From Streptococcus tangpeifui (GTDB lineage Bacteria; Bacillota; Bacilli; Lactobacillales; Streptococcaceae): a stretch of 64,000 bases of DNA. The notes under the pieces are model-generated. The model saw only the letters and a list, made by a program, of their open reading frames with translations, searched no databases and was not told the origin of the DNA. Where the stretch lies: assembly GCF_011038795.1 (NCBI RefSeq), contig NZ_JAAKDU010000001.1, forward strand, positions 310,001 to 374,000, read 5' to 3'. A program made the translations under genes and the position numbers. Positions 37,004 to 46,911 of the stretch are shown one piece after another (the stretch's first letter is position 1; each line of letters begins with the position of its first letter).

Positions 37004-37666
37004 ATGAAAGATAAACTAAAATTGGTTGGCTTTGCTCTCTGGCTTTTAAGCTTAGCCATTTTGTTGACTATTTATTTGGCTTGGGCCATCTATCCTTTGG
37101 AAAATCATTGGCTGAACTTGGCCAGCCTCAGAGGACTGTCCAGCCAGCAGCTACTCCATAATTTCCATCAGCTTATGGGGTATCTGACCCTGCCCTGGGT
37201 GACCAAGCTCAAGATGAGCAACTTTCCATCATCAGCAGACGGGTTGGCTCATTTTCGAGATGTTAAGCACCTCTTTCATTTAGATCAGGCTATTTTCCTG
37301 CTGGGACTAGTCCCCTCTTGGCTTTATTTCAGGAGACAGTTGCGGATCAAGTCTTTCTGGCTCTCCAGCCGAGTCTTTTCAGGCCTAGCTACTCTGCCAG
37401 TCTTACTGGGGATTTTAGCTTTTTTCATCGGTTTTGATCAATTTTTCACGCTTTTTCATCATTTGCTTTTTCCCGGTGCAACTAATTGGCTTTTTAATCC
37501 CTATACTGATCCCATCATTTGGGTTCTGCCTGAGGATTATTTTCTGCATTGTTTTATTCTTTTTTTTGTTCTTTATGAAATCGTCATGTTAGGCTGTTTT
37601 TGGCTAAGCAAAGGAAGCCTGCAGGCCTATCGCAAGGAGCAGGAGAATGGAGTGGTCTCTAAATAA
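37004..37666 (+). CDS. TIGR01906 family integral membrane protein
   Basis: A 220-residue protein with four or five membrane segments (about 7-29, 99-115, 128-147, 180-202). A soluble loop (MSNFPSSADGLAHFRDVKHL) after the first segment is conserved in the TIGR01906 family of Firmicutes. Function is unknown. It directly abuts the nagD-type gene and appears to be co-transcribed with it. No terminator is evident before ndk. Confidence 0.8.
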   Translation: MKDKLKLVGFALWLLSLAILLTIYLAWAIYPLENHWLNLASLRGLSSQQLLHNFHQLMGYLTLPWVTKLKMSNFPSSADGLAHFRDVKHLFHLDQAIFLLGLVPSWLYFRRQLRIKSFWLSSRVFSGLATLPVLLGILAFFIGFDQFFTLFHHLLFPGATNWLFNPYTDPIIWVLPEDYFLHCFILFFVLYEIVMLGCFWLSKGSLQAYRKEQENGVVSK

Positions 37667-37768
37667 TAGGTATGAAGCCAGACGTGCAGATGGAGTGCCT
37701 TATGTCAACAGCTTGGCAGTTACCATACTTCTCTCTGAAAATGATTCCATGGAATTTTCTGAAAATCC

Positions 37769-37777
37769 TGCTATAAT
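37769..37777 (+). promoter_or_regulatory. Extended -10 promoter of ndk
   Basis: TGCTATAAT lies 46 nt before the ndk ATG, giving a leader of about 40 nt with GAGGAG before the start. Confidence 0.6.
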
Positions 37778-37822
37778 AAAACTATATTTTAAAATTTTTG
37801 CTATTCATTCGAGGAGTTTATC

Positions 37823-38239
37823 ATGGAAGAAACTTTTTTTATCTTAAAGCCGGATTGCCTAGAGCGCGGGCTGGTGGGCCAAGTCTTGCAGCGGGCAGAA
37901 GTGAGGGGACTAAAAATTAACCGCATGGAAATGCGCCAGATTGATCGGTCGCTTTTGGAAGAGCATTATGCTGACCTAGTTGACAAGCCCTTTTTCCCAG
38001 CAATTACCGACTTTATGACTAGCGGTCCTGTTATTGTCGGGACTTTTACAGGCGTTGGAGCGGTTCAAGCTTGGCGGGATATGCTGGGAGCTACAGATCC
38101 TAGCAAGGCTCTGCCCGGCACCATTCGCGGTGACTATGCTCTAGGATCATTTCCCGGTGAGGCCATCAAGAACATCGCTCACGGTTCCGATTCTTTAGCG
38201 TCTGCCCAAAGGGAAATTGCTATCTGGTTTGACGAATAA
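37823..38239 (+). CDS. ndk: Nucleoside diphosphate kinase
   Basis: A 138-residue enzyme that equalises NTP/NDP pools. The phosphate-carrying His is in NIAHGSDS near residue 117; PGTIRGDYA and the N-terminal FILKPDCLERG are also conserved. Start ATG with GAGGAG seven bases upstream. Many streptococci have lost ndk, so its presence is a modest taxonomic clue. Confidence 0.93.
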   Translation: MEETFFILKPDCLERGLVGQVLQRAEVRGLKINRMEMRQIDRSLLEEHYADLVDKPFFPAITDFMTSGPVIVGTFTGVGAVQAWRDMLGATDPSKALPGTIRGDYALGSFPGEAIKNIAHGSDSLASAQREIAIWFDE

Positions 38240-38258
38240 CTGAAGAAATTTAGCTTTA

Positions 38259-38287
38259 GAGGTGGGGTCATGATGCCCATCTTTTTT
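38259..38287 (+). terminator. Terminator after ndk
   Basis: GGTGGG pairs with CCCATC (one G-T pair) and is followed by TTTTTT. The rest of the gap to lepA (38240-38565) holds a fragment ACGCAGTGATTGG (38341) that matches the end module of the MITE-like repeats. Confidence 0.65.
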
Positions 38288-38526
38288 AATTGACAGACCT
38301 AAAAAGCAGTATCATAGGGTTTTGTCGTTGTTATTTCTTAACGCAGTGATTGGCTTGTGATGAAAGGATTGTTGTTTCAATGTCGAGCATTTAAGCTGCG
38401 ACAAAGTGTCGGCTCTGTTGACTTTCCTTTTAGGCAAGTGACAGCAAGCCATCTTACTAACTGAGAGAAGGAGGAACGTTGTGCTAATTCATCAATTTGC
38501 GACTTCTTTCCCACTTCCTTTTTTGG

Positions 38527-38532
38527 TATAAT
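38527..38532 (+). promoter_or_regulatory. -10 element of lepA
   Basis: TATAAT in TTTTGGTATAATAGAG, 34 nt before the lepA ATG. Confidence 0.55.
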
Positions 38533-38565
38533 AGAGTGATTAATTTTCACTGATAAGGACGAATC

Positions 38566-40398
38566 ATGGATATTCAAGAACTTAAAAAACGGCAGGAGAA
38601 AATTCGAAATTTCTCTATCATTGCCCATATTGACCACGGGAAATCAACTCTGGCTGACCGAATTTTGGAGAAAACTGAGACAGTTTCCGACCGTGAAATG
38701 CAGGCCCAGCTGCTTGACAGCATGGACTTAGAGCGGGAGCGTGGTATTACGATCAAGCTCAATGCTGTTCAGCTTAACTATACTGCCAAGGATGGCGAAA
38801 CCTATATTTTCCACCTGATTGACACACCAGGACATGTCGATTTCACTTATGAAGTGTCGCGTTCGCTTGCGGCTTGCGAAGGAGCAATATTGGTGGTGGA
38901 TGCTGCCCAAGGTATCGAAGCTCAAACCTTGGCCAATGTCTATCTGGCCTTAGATAACGATCTGGAAATTCTGCCCGTTATCAATAAAATCGATTTGCCA
39001 GCCGCTGATCCAGAGCGGGTTCGTCAGGAAATCGAAGATGTCATCGGTCTGGACGCCAGTGAGGCTGTTTTGGCTTCAGCCAAGGCTGGTATCGGAATCG
39101 AAGAAATCCTTGAGCAAATCGTTGAGAAGGTTCCAGCTCCAACTGGAGATGTGGAAGCCCCCCTGCAGGCTCTGATTTTTGACTCGGTTTATGATGCCTA
39201 TCGCGGGGTTATCCTCCAAGTTCGGATTGTCAATGGTCTGGTCAAACCAGGAGACAGGATTCAGCTCATGTCCAATGGTAAGACCTTTGATGTCACTGAG
39301 GTTGGTATTTTTACTCCTAAAGCCGTTGGCCGAGACTATCTAGCAACTGGTGATGTCGGTTATATTGCTGCCTCGATCAAGACTGTGGCTGATACGCGGG
39401 TTGGGGATACCATTACCCTAGCTGACCGACCAGCAGGGCAAGCTTTGCACGGCTACAAGCAGATGAATCCCATGGTCTTTGCCGGTCTCTATCCTGTCGA
39501 GTCCAATAAGTATAATGACCTGCGGGAAGCCTTGGAAAAGCTCCAGCTTAATGATGCAAGCTTACAATTTGAACCGGAAACCTCACAGGCTTTGGGATTT
39601 GGTTTTCGGGCTGGTTTCTTGGGGCTCCTTCACATGGATGTTATTCAGGAACGACTGGAGCGGGAATTTAATATTGATTTGATTATGACGGCTCCATCCG
39701 TTGTTTACCATATCAATACCACAGATGGAGAGCTGTTGGAAGTTTCTAACCCTTCTGAATTTCCTGACTCAACCAAAGTCGATAGTATTGAGGAGCCTTT
39801 TGTTAAGGCCCAGATCATGGTTCCGCAGGAATATGTTGGGGCAGTTATGGAGCTCTGCCAACGGAAGCGGGGTGACTTTGTCACTATGGAATATATTGAC
39901 GATAATCGAGTCAATGTTATTTATCAAATTCCGTTGTCTGAAATCGTCTTTGATTTCTTTGACAAGTTGAAGTCCTCAACGCGTGGCTATGCTAGCTTTG
40001 ATTATGAAATTTCCGAATACCGCAGGTCCAAATTGGTGAAGATGGATATCCTGCTCAATGGTGAAAAAGTTGATGCCCTCAGCTTCATTGTTCACAGTGA
40101 ATTTGCCTATGAGCGCGGCAGGCTGATTGTTGAAAAACTCAAGAAAATCATCCCGCGCCAACAATTTGAAGTGCCTATTCAGGCTGCCATCGGTCAAAAG
40201 ATTGTGGCACGGTCCGACATTAAGGCCCTGCGAAAGAATGTTCTGGCTAAGTGTTACGGTGGCGACGTTTCCCGGAAGCGTAAACTACTTGAAAAGCAAA
40301 AAGCTGGTAAGAAACGCATGAAAGCTATCGGATCTGTCGAGGTTCCACAAGAGGCCTTCCTCTCAGTCCTATCTATGGATGAAGATGAGAAAAAATAA
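38566..40398 (+). CDS. lepA: Elongation factor 4 (LepA)
   Basis: A 610-residue translational GTPase. G1 is AHIDHGKST, the switch region is [10 protein letters not shown]3 DTPGHVDF and G4 NKIDLP. Domain II, the EF-G-like domains and the LepA-specific C-terminal domain ([20 protein letters not shown]) are complete. It acts on ribosomes during initiation or back-translocation. It has its own promoter and terminator, so it is a single-gene unit. Confidence 0.96.
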   Translation: MDIQELKKRQEKIRNFSIIAHIDHGKSTLADRILEKTETVSDREMQAQLLDSMDLERERGITIKLNAVQLNYTAKDGETYIFHLIDTPGHVDFTYEVSRSLAACEGAILVVDAAQGIEAQTLANVYLALDNDLEILPVINKIDLPAADPERVRQEIEDVIGLDASEAVLASAKAGIGIEEILEQIVEKVPAPTGDVEAPLQALIFDSVYDAYRGVILQVRIVNGLVKPGDRIQLMSNGKTFDVTEVGIFTPKAVGRDYLATGDVGYIAASIKTVADTRVGDTITLADRPAGQALHGYKQMNPMVFAGLYPVESNKYNDLREALEKLQLNDASLQFEPETSQALGFGFRAGFLGLLHMDVIQERLEREFNIDLIMTAPSVVYHINTTDGELLEVSNPSEFPDSTKVDSIEEPFVKAQIMVPQEYVGAVMELCQRKRGDFVTMEYIDDNRVNVIYQIPLSEIVFDFFDKLKSSTRGYASFDYEISEYRRSKLVKMDILLNGEKVDALSFIVHSEFAYERGRLIVEKLKKIIPRQQFEVPIQAAIGQKIVARSDIKALRKNVLAKCYGGDVSRKRKLLEKQKAGKKRMKAIGSVEVPQEAFLSVLSMDEDEKK

Positions 40399-40406
40399 GT
40401 CTGTCG

Positions 40407-40438
40407 AGGCTGGACAAGTGTTTGCCCAGCTTTTTTTT
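40407..40438 (+). terminator. Terminator after lepA
   Basis: GCTGG and CCAGC, extended inside by CAA/TTG, followed by eight T. The remaining gap to 40721 shows nothing beyond a likely promoter region. Confidence 0.85.
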
Positions 40439-40721
40439 ACGGACAATAATTTGAACTCTTTATCAATAGTTAGTCGGACAGTTAAGGCAGAGAATGCTTT
40501 GGCGAATAAGATCCGAATGAAAAGCGTTATAAAAGGGGGAGCAGCTATTTGAATTATAGTTTTACAGAGACGCCTTTGGCGTATCAATTTTCTTTTTATG
40601 GAATATTAGGGGACCCCTCTTAAACTAATTCCAAAAGCCTTGGAAGCCCTATCTATTGTCGATATTAGGCGATTATGGTAAACTAACTTCATTAATCAAA
40701 TTAAAAAAGGAATTAGGACGA

Positions 40722-43289
40722 ATGCGGAAAAAAATGTACAAAGCTAAGAAACATTGGGTAATTGCCAGTGCGGCTGCCCTGACTGTGTTGGGGATAAGTG
40801 GTTTAGTCTCTGCTGATGAAACCGGTGATGTTCCAGCTGGTTCGGCAAGAGAGGTTGCTCCAGTGGATCAATCCGTGACAACCGATACTGATGCTAGCCA
40901 GCAAGAACAAGCCAACCAAGCTCATCAAGCAGCTCTGGCCAATTCTGAGGCAACCAGTGTTTCAGAAGCAGTTCCGACCAATCAGCAGTCTACGTCTGAG
41001 ATAGATTCAAGTCAAGCTAATTCAGAAAGCCAAGCGACATCAGAAGTATCCACTAATCAGCTTGCTTCAGAGGCAGGTACTGTTCAGGCTGATCAAATTC
41101 AACCTGTTTCAGGTCCGGCGACTGATACAACAGTTGTTCGAGCGAGCGTTTCTACAACAGTCAGTCGGGCTAGCGCCGCCAATCAAGCTTCGTCTCAAGT
41201 GACGACTGCCTCTGTATCTGGTCAAATGATGACGATTCAATATAATCGTCCAATGGCTAAAGATGAGGTTATTTATTTTGCGGTTTGGACCGAAAAGAAT
41301 GATCAAGATGATATGGTTTGGTATACTGCTAATGATAAAGGTGCTGCCTATATAGATCTTGCTAAACATCGCTCTTATGGGAAATATATTATTCATACCT
41401 ATTCTAAAATTGGAGAACATTTTGTAGGTCGAAATGCAACAAGCACTGAGGTTAATCCTCCTCAAATTTCTACTAAGATTGTACCAAACTCAGATGGGAC
41501 TTATAGTTTAACGGTCAATAATGTTTCTGATGATATTACCGATCTTTTGGTGCCAGTTTGGTCAGATAAAAATGATCAAGATGATATTGCTTGGTATCAT
41601 GCTGAAAAGACAGGTACTACTAGCTACAGCTTAAGGATCAATCCATCTAATCATCACAATGATTTAGGGCATTATAGTGTTCATATATATGGACAAAGTT
41701 CTATTACAGGTGGCTTGGTAGGCTTAGCAGCTACTTCTGGCTTTGATAAAAAAGAGACTGCTGATGCCATCAAGGTTGCTCCGCAAAATAATGTTACAGC
41801 TAGCTTGGATACAAATGGTATTAAACTTCACCTAGATTCAAATGAGGTAGCAAACCTCAGCAATATTTATTTTGCTGTTTGGTCTCAAACTGGAGATCAG
41901 GACGATGTCCATTGGTATCAAGCTGACAGCAGTTTCTCAGCATTAGCCCCTTATACTAATCATTCTGGTTACGGAACTTATCATATTCATACTTACGCAA
42001 ATAAGGATGGAAAATTTGTTGGTATCAATACCACTACGATAGATGTCCCTTCACCGACTGCTTCAGCTAACATTAGCAAGCAAGATGATGTAACTTATAG
42101 GGTTACAGTTGATAAAGTGCCAAGTTACATAACATCGGTTCTAGTTCCTGTCTGGACTGAAAAAAATGATCAGGATGATATTGTATGGTACGACACAACT
42201 AAAAATGCCGATGGCAGTTATACTGGACTCATTAAGCTGAAGAATCATAATTTTGAATCAGGGAAATACCTTGTTCATCTGTATGGCTACTCAAGCCTTG
42301 ATGGTGGGCGTTTAATTGGCTTATCAGCTGCTGATTTTTCTGTAGCAGATGCAGTTACGCCAGCCGAAGTTTGGCCAACCGTTAGGGATCATAACGCTGA
42401 ACAGGGGACTATGAGAGTTATTCTCAATGAAACAGATCATTCTAAAAAAGCTAAAAGCATGGATGTTGCAGTGTGGTCAGAAGAAAACCAAACTAATATT
42501 CATTGGTATAGTGCAGATGTCAATAATGGTGTTGCCAGTGTAGATATCAATCAAAGTAACCACGGAAATATTAAGGGCAGCTACACCGTCCACGTCTATG
42601 TTAACTACCAAGATGGTAGCCGGACTGGCTTCAATTTAGGGCAGTATGATTTAAATAAAGCAAGAGCCAATCGTTACTTTATCGACGTCAGCAGCTATAA
42701 TGACAACATTTCTGTTGAAAGTTATCGTTCGCTCAAGGCGCGTGGAATCACAGGAGTTGTGGTTAAACTGACTGAAGGAAATTCTTACATTAACCCTTAT
42801 GCAGCTCGTCAGATTACTAATGCAAGAGCGGCTGGGCTCAAGGTTTCTGCTTATCATTTTGCCCGCTACACTAATGCGGATGAGGCCAGAAGCGAAGCAG
42901 CCTTCTTTGTCAATGTGGCTAAGTCTTATGGCCTGACTGCAGGAACTGCTATGGTTGATGATATTGAAGCAAGTGAGGTTCGGGCCAATGTCAATGAAAA
43001 TACTGCGGTTTGGACCCAAACCATGAAGAGTATGGGCTATAATAACCTGATTTACTATACTATGGCCAGCTGGCTAGACACCCGAGGTGGTAGTTTCTCA
43101 ACAGGCCAAGTTGGTATGGAAAATATGTGGGTAGCCCATTATGTCAATGGTTACAATCAAATGTCTGAAGAAGAAGCTGCCAATGATAATCTTTATAGCA
43201 ATGCGGCAGCTTGGCAATATACCAGTGTTTCCAAAGCTTTGGGGGCCAATGTTGACCAAAGTATTGACTATACAGGTCGGTTGAGTTAA
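40722..43289 (+). CDS. atlA: Bsp-repeat autolysin with GH25 muramidase domain (AtlA/Aml-type)
   Basis: An 855-residue secreted autolysin. The signal peptide ends near residue 31 (LVSA|DE); a Ser/Thr/Gln-rich stretch follows to about 170; then come five GBS Bsp-like repeats (each with WxxxNDQDDxxWY or a variant, e.g. WTEKNDQDDIVWYD) to about 640; the C-terminal GH25 muramidase has FIDVSSYND, VVKLTEGNSYINPYA and the catalytic DIEAS. This is the architecture of S. mutans AtlA (automutanolysin), which splits daughter cells. I chose ATG 40722; ATG 40734 is possible. The Ser/Thr-rich segment would be a plausible O-glycosylation target, which is speculation. Confidence 0.88.
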   Translation: MRKKMYKAKKHWVIASAAALTVLGISGLVSADETGDVPAGSAREVAPVDQSVTTDTDASQQEQANQAHQAALANSEATSVSEAVPTNQQSTSEIDSSQANSESQATSEVSTNQLASEAGTVQADQIQPVSGPATDTTVVRASVSTTVSRASAANQASSQVTTASVSGQMMTIQYNRPMAKDEVIYFAVWTEKNDQDDMVWYTANDKGAAYIDLAKHRSYGKYIIHTYSKIGEHFVGRNATSTEVNPPQISTKIVPNSDGTYSLTVNNVSDDITDLLVPVWSDKNDQDDIAWYHAEKTGTTSYSLRINPSNHHNDLGHYSVHIYGQSSITGGLVGLAATSGFDKKETADAIKVAPQNNVTASLDTNGIKLHLDSNEVANLSNIYFAVWSQTGDQDDVHWYQADSSFSALAPYTNHSGYGTYHIHTYANKDGKFVGINTTTIDVPSPTASANISKQDDVTYRVTVDKVPSYITSVLVPVWTEKNDQDDIVWYDTTKNADGSYTGLIKLKNHNFESGKYLVHLYGYSSLDGGRLIGLSAADFSVADAVTPAEVWPTVRDHNAEQGTMRVILNETDHSKKAKSMDVAVWSEENQTNIHWYSADVNNGVASVDINQSNHGNIKGSYTVHVYVNYQDGSRTGFNLGQYDLNKARANRYFIDVSSYNDNISVESYRSLKARGITGVVVKLTEGNSYINPYAARQITNARAAGLKVSAYHFARYTNADEARSEAAFFVNVAKSYGLTAGTAMVDDIEASEVRANVNENTAVWTQTMKSMGYNNLIYYTMASWLDTRGGSFSTGQVGMENMWVAHYVNGYNQMSEEEAANDNLYSNAAAWQYTSVSKALGANVDQSIDYTGRLS

Positions 43290-43301
43290 AACTTATTGAA
43301 T

Positions 43302-43338
43302 AAAAGGGGGTTGGCAAAGTTTTTCCAATCTCCTTTTT
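43302..43338 (+). terminator. Terminator after atlA
   Basis: AAAAGG...TTGG pairs with CCAA...CCTTTTT around a short loop, ending in T residues. Confidence 0.75.
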
Positions 43339-43446
43339 AGTGTTCAAACCCAACAAGAAGGTATGAAAAATTCTTCCAAGTTTTTTCGGTTAGAATGGGA
43401 AATCTCTTCTTTTTATGGTAAAATGTACTGGTATGGAGGGGCCGCT

Positions 43447-43950
43447 ATGATAAAGATATTTGGAAAAGTTAGATATCACTGGCAGCCGGAATTATCTTGG
43501 TCCATTATTTATTGGTCCATCACTTTTATTCCGATTTTTATTGCCATGTCATTATTCTATGAAAGGGCTTCTGTCCCAAGGACAGGATTGACCTTTATTG
43601 CCATCTTCATGATTTTTGTCGGTCTGGGATTTCACCGCTACTTTGTGATTGGTGAGGATAATAAACTTTGGATTATTTCCCTTAACTTTTTAAAACCACT
43701 CAAGGTTGATATTGCAAGCATCAAGCGGATTGAGGTGACACGAACAACTCTGGCCCTCATTTTTACGAATGGCAAGTCCCGGCTGTTTTATATGCGTAAG
43801 TGGCCTAAGAAATATTTCTTAGATGACCTAGCACTGAATCCAGCTTTCAAGGGAGAAGTGGAGCTGCTTGACCATTCGGATAGTTTGGATTATTTCAAGC
43901 TTTATCAAAATGATAAAAAAGAAAAGCCCTCGCTTAGGAATCAATCCTGA
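43447..43950 (+). CDS. ebsA: EbsA family membrane protein
   Basis: A 167-residue protein with two N-terminal membrane segments (about 17-38 and 43-62) and a cytoplasmic PH-like tail (LKPLKVDIASIKRIEVTRTT). It resembles EbsA of streptococci and enterococci, described as affecting pore formation or the cell surface. I chose ATG 43447 (MIKIFGKVRYHW) because GGAGG precedes it; the 28 upstream codons of the longer frame include the promoter (ATGGTAAAAT at about 43413). The last 17 bases overlap the convergent ferredoxin gene. Confidence 0.78.
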   Translation: MIKIFGKVRYHWQPELSWSIIYWSITFIPIFIAMSLFYERASVPRTGLTFIAIFMIFVGLGFHRYFVIGEDNKLWIISLNFLKPLKVDIASIKRIEVTRTTLALIFTNGKSRLFYMRKWPKKYFLDDLALNPAFKGEVELLDHSDSLDYFKLYQNDKKEKPSLRNQS

Positions 43951-43957
43951 GGGCTTT
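43923..43957 (-). terminator. Terminator hairpin inside the overlapping ends of ebsA and the ferredoxin gene
   Basis: AAAGCCCTC (43923-43931) pairs with GAGGGCTTT (43949-43957), with an inner AGGA/TCCT pair. On the minus strand it is followed by CTTTTCTTTTTTATC. Both stop codons lie within the hairpin. Confidence 0.8.
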
Positions 43958-44131
43958 CGTTGGACAAGATTTAACAGCTAAAAGGTTAGCTTGTGTGTCT
44001 GGCAGCATGCGTTCGAGCTTGTTGCTGTCAGCGAATTTGACAATACCGTCATCGTGGTAATCGAAGGCGGCAGAATAAGTTTGGCAGAGCCCGCAGGCAA
44101 TGCATTTTTCTGGAATAATTGAGACTTTCAT
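43934..44131 (-). CDS. fer: Ferredoxin, single [4Fe-4S]
   Basis: A 65-residue ferredoxin. Three cysteines in EKCIACGLCQTYS and a fourth in SCPTKAL give the CxxCxxC...CP pattern of a one-cluster ferredoxin. It transfers electrons to unknown partners. On the minus strand, divergent from the LysM protein gene and convergent with ebsA, whose 3' end it overlaps by 17 bases. Confidence 0.92.
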   Translation of the reverse strand: MKVSIIPEKCIACGLCQTYSAAFDYHDDGIVKFADSNKLERMLPDTQANLLAVKSCPTKALRIDS

Positions 44132-44183
44132 AGTATTATTTTAGTACGTATTGATTAATTTTACAAGGATGAGGGAGGACAGC

Positions 44184-44819
44184 ATGTCTAAAAAACCATG
44201 GGAAACACCGATCAAAGAAGAAGTTGAAGAGCTTGAAGAAGTAAACGAAGCTGAAGAATTTGACAATGTCGAAGATGCGGAAATCAGGGATGTTGGTGAT
44301 AAAGCGGAGGCGGCAGCAGTTGAGGATGATGAGGATGACGATATTGTTATTGGGCGACATCGTTCTGGCGGTAGCCGCTCGGTCAGTAGTCAAAATCGTA
44401 GTTCCTTTGTCAGCACTCCAGTTTTGACTATTTTACTCAGTGTCTTCTTTGTGGTTGTAGTTGCTATTCTTTTCTTTGTCTTTTACACGTCAAACGGCGG
44501 CAGCAATGAAACTAAGGAAACTTCAAGTTTTTATGGTGCTTCTAAATCAAGTGCTAAACAAGAATCAAGCTCTGAGCAGCCTTCTAGTTCAGAAGCTGAT
44601 ACCCAAGAGAGTACAGAGGCGTCATCCAGTAGCGAATCTTCTTCGTCATCGTCTGCCTCTGGTGATGGTGAAACTATTACTGTTCAACCGGGTGAAGGTG
44701 AAGCGGCTATTGCAGCGCGTGCAGGAATCTCTGTTGACAAACTTAGAGAGCTTAATCCTGAACACATGACTCAAGGATACTGGTATGCTAATCCGGGTGA
44801 TGAGGTACACGTAAACTAA
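44184..44819 (+). CDS. SAG1386/EF1546 family membrane protein with C-terminal LysM
   Basis: A 211-residue single-pass protein. A very acidic cytoplasmic N-terminus (about 1-75) precedes a membrane segment (about 86-108), an external Ser-rich linker ([11 protein letters not shown]) and a LysM-like end ([20 protein letters not shown]) that should bind peptidoglycan. I chose ATG 44184 (MSKKPWETP) with GGGAGG upstream. It ends one base before the cmk ATG, so the two are co-transcribed, as in other streptococci. Confidence 0.85.
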   Translation: MSKKPWETPIKEEVEELEEVNEAEEFDNVEDAEIRDVGDKAEAAAVEDDEDDDIVIGRHRSGGSRSVSSQNRSSFVSTPVLTILLSVFFVVVVAILFFVFYTSNGGSNETKETSSFYGASKSSAKQESSSEQPSSSEADTQESTEASSSSESSSSSSASGDGETITVQPGEGEAAIAARAGISVDKLRELNPEHMTQGYWYANPGDEVHVN

Positions 44820-44820
44820 G

Positions 44821-45501
44821 ATGAAAACAATTAGAATTGCTATCGACGGTCCGGCTTCCAGTGGTAAGAGCACTGTTGCTAAGATTCTCGCCAAGAAATT
44901 GGGGTATACTTACTTAGATACAGGGGCCATGTATCGTTGTGCCACCTACTTGGCACTCAAACATGGTATTGATTTGGAGCAGGTTGATGCCTTATTAAAA
45001 TTGCTTGACCGCTATCCGATTGCTTTTGGCAAAGCAGCTGATGGCAGTCAAACCGTCAGTCTGAGTAGTGAGGATGTTACGCTGGCTATCCGTCAAAATG
45101 ATGTGACCAACCATGTTTCAGCTGTCTCAGCTATCCCTCAAGTTCGTGAAAAATTGGTTGATGAGCAGCGCCGAATCGCTGCGAGTGGGGCTATTATTAT
45201 GGATGGCCGTGACATTGGGACAGTTGTCCTGCCTGATGCTGAGTTAAAGATCTTTTTGGTTGCTTCTGTTGAAGAACGGGCTGAGCGCCGCTTCAAAGAG
45301 AATCAAGAAAAAGGAATTGTAACTGATTTTGAGCAGCTCAAACAAGAAATTGCGGATCGGGATTACAAGGACAGCCACCGCAAGGTTTCTCCGCTGAAGG
45401 CAGCTGATGATGCCATTACCTTTGATACGACTGGGGTATCAATTGATGGTGTGGTTGATTTTATTTCAGAAAAAGCAGAGAAAATTATTGACAGAGGTTA
45501 G
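44821..45501 (+). CDS. cmk: Cytidylate kinase
   Basis: A 226-residue (d)CMP kinase. P-loop [20 protein letters not shown] and [16 protein letters not shown] bind the nucleotide. It begins one base after the preceding stop. The infC promoter lies across its 3' end. Confidence 0.95.
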   Translation: MKTIRIAIDGPASSGKSTVAKILAKKLGYTYLDTGAMYRCATYLALKHGIDLEQVDALLKLLDRYPIAFGKAADGSQTVSLSSEDVTLAIRQNDVTNHVSAVSAIPQVREKLVDEQRRIAASGAIIMDGRDIGTVVLPDAELKIFLVASVEERAERRFKENQEKGIVTDFEQLKQEIADRDYKDSHRKVSPLKAADDAITFDTTGVSIDGVVDFISEKAEKIIDRG

Positions 45502-45516
45502 TCGACATGTTATACT
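45488..45516 (+). promoter_or_regulatory. Promoter of infC-rpmI-rplT inside the end of cmk
   Basis: TTGACA (45488-45493), a 17-bp spacer and TATACT (45511-45516). The -35 lies within the last cmk codons. Confidence 0.85.
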
Positions 45517-45519
45517 GCT

Positions 45520-45655
45520 AACAATGAGGAAAGCAGAAGTGAGAGCTTCTCGCCTTGCGACTAACGTTGTCTGGCTCTACATGTCAAGTTTCATTTCCAT
45601 GAAATATTACTGTAGTGCGGGCTTGCGTTGGCAAGTCCGCTTTCGTTTTTCTCTA
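45520..45655 (+). promoter_or_regulatory. infC operon leader (L20-type autoregulatory attenuator)
   Basis: A structured leader of about 130 nt between promoter and infC contains GAGAGCTTCTCGCC and ends in a terminator: GCGGGCTTGC (45617-45626), loop GTTG, GCAAGTCCGC (45631-45640), then TTTCGTTTTT. The position and form match the Firmicute infC-rpmI-rplT leader, where free L20 promotes termination. The L20-binding fold was not tested. Confidence 0.75.
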
Positions 45656-45677
45656 AAAAAATGAAGAGGTGAAAATC

Positions 45678-46202
45678 ATCGCAAAAAAAGATTTATTCAT
45701 AAATGATGAAATTCGCGTTCGGGAAGTTCGCCTTGTGGGACTTGATGGAGAACAACTTGGAATCAAACCCCTGTCTGAAGCTCAAGCAGCGGCTGATGAT
45801 GCTAATGTTGATCTCGTCTTGATCCAACCGCAGGCAACTCCACCAGTTGCTAAGATTATGGACTATGGAAAGTTCAAGTTTGAGTATCAAAAGAAACAAA
45901 AGGAGCAGCGCAAGAAACAAAGCACTGTTACTGTTAAGGAGATTCGTCTCAGTCCCGTTATTGATAAGGGTGACTTTGAAACCAAGCTCCGAAACGGCCG
46001 TAAGTTCTTGCAAAAGGGCAACAAGGTTAAGGTTTCTATCCGTTTTCGTGGACGGATGATTACTCACAAGGATATTGGTGCACAAGTCTTAGCTGACTTC
46101 GCTGAAGCGACGCAAGATATCGCTATCATTGAGCAACGCGCTAAGATGGACGGCCGCCAAATGTTCATGCAGTTGGCGCCAATCCCTGATAAGAAAAAAT
46201 AA
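45678..46202 (+). CDS. infC: Translation initiation factor IF-3
   Basis: IF-3 ([54 protein letters not shown]). The start is unusual: a GAGGTGA ribosome site (45666-45672) is followed by AAATCATC, so an ATC at 45678 (or 45675) has correct spacing. The GTG at 45669 lies inside the ribosome site and is an unlikely start. Rare start codons on infC are known from other bacteria, where IF-3 limits its own synthesis through start-codon discrimination. First gene of the infC-rpmI-rplT operon. Confidence 0.92.
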   Translation: MAKKDLFINDEIRVREVRLVGLDGEQLGIKPLSEAQAAADDANVDLVLIQPQATPPVAKIMDYGKFKFEYQKKQKEQRKKQSTVTVKEIRLSPVIDKGDFETKLRNGRKFLQKGNKVKVSIRFRGRMITHKDIGAQVLADFAEATQDIAIIEQRAKMDGRQMFMQLAPIPDKKK

Positions 46203-46242
46203 GGGATTTATCAGTCATTAAACTTAAAGAGGAGAAATTAAA

Positions 46243-46443
46243 ATGCCAAAACAAAAAACACACCGCGCATCAGCTAAACGTTTTAAACGTACAAGTTCAG
46301 GCGGATTGAAACGCTTCCGTGCCTACACTTCACACCGCTTCCACGGTAAGACTAAAAAACAACGTCGTCATCTTCGTAAGGCAGCTATGGTGCATTCAGG
46401 AGATTTCAAACGTATCAAAGCAATGCTGTCTCAAATGAAATAA
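46243..46443 (+). CDS. rpmI: 50S ribosomal protein L35
   Basis: A 66-residue basic protein ([28 protein letters not shown]), exact family length. AGAGGAG precedes the ATG. Confidence 0.97.
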   Translation: MPKQKTHRASAKRFKRTSSGGLKRFRAYTSHRFHGKTKKQRRHLRKAAMVHSGDFKRIKAMLSQMK

Positions 46444-46490
46444 GGCATTTAGTCAAAGCAATTAAGAAGAATATTTGGAGGAAAATATAA

Positions 46491-46850
46491 ATGGCTCGTG
46501 TTAAAGGTGGCGTTGTTTCTCGCAAACGCCGTAAACGTGTACTTAAATTAGCTAAAGGTTATTATGGTGCTAAGCATATCTTGTTCCGTACGGCAAAAGA
46601 ACAAGTAATGAATTCTTACTACTATGCTTACCGTGACCGCCGTCAAAGAAAACGTGATTTCCGTAAATTGTGGATTACACGTATCAATGCGGCAGCTCGT
46701 ATGAACGGTTTATCCTATTCACAATTGATGCATGGTTTGAAATTGGCAGAAGTTGAAGTTAACCGCAAAATGTTGGCAGACTTAGCTGTTAACGATGCAG
46801 CAGCTTTCACAGCACTCGCTGATGCAGCTAAAGCAAAACTTGGTAAATAA
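46491..46850 (+). CDS. rplT: 50S ribosomal protein L20
   Basis: A 119-residue ribosomal protein ([38 protein letters not shown]) that also acts as the probable repressor of this operon by binding the leader at 45520. GGAGG precedes the ATG. A terminator follows directly. Confidence 0.97.
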   Translation: MARVKGGVVSRKRRKRVLKLAKGYYGAKHILFRTAKEQVMNSYYYAYRDRRQRKRDFRKLWITRINAAARMNGLSYSQLMHGLKLAEVEVNRKMLADLAVNDAAAFTALADAAKAKLGK

Positions 46851-46888
46851 AAATGAGAAATGGGCCTAGTGCTCATTTTTTATTTTTA
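46851..46888 (+). terminator. Terminator after rplT
   Basis: AAATGAG and CTCATTT form the stem, followed by TTTATTTTT. Confidence 0.8.
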
Positions 46889-46911
46889 AAATATAAAGGA
46901 TATAAATGACT

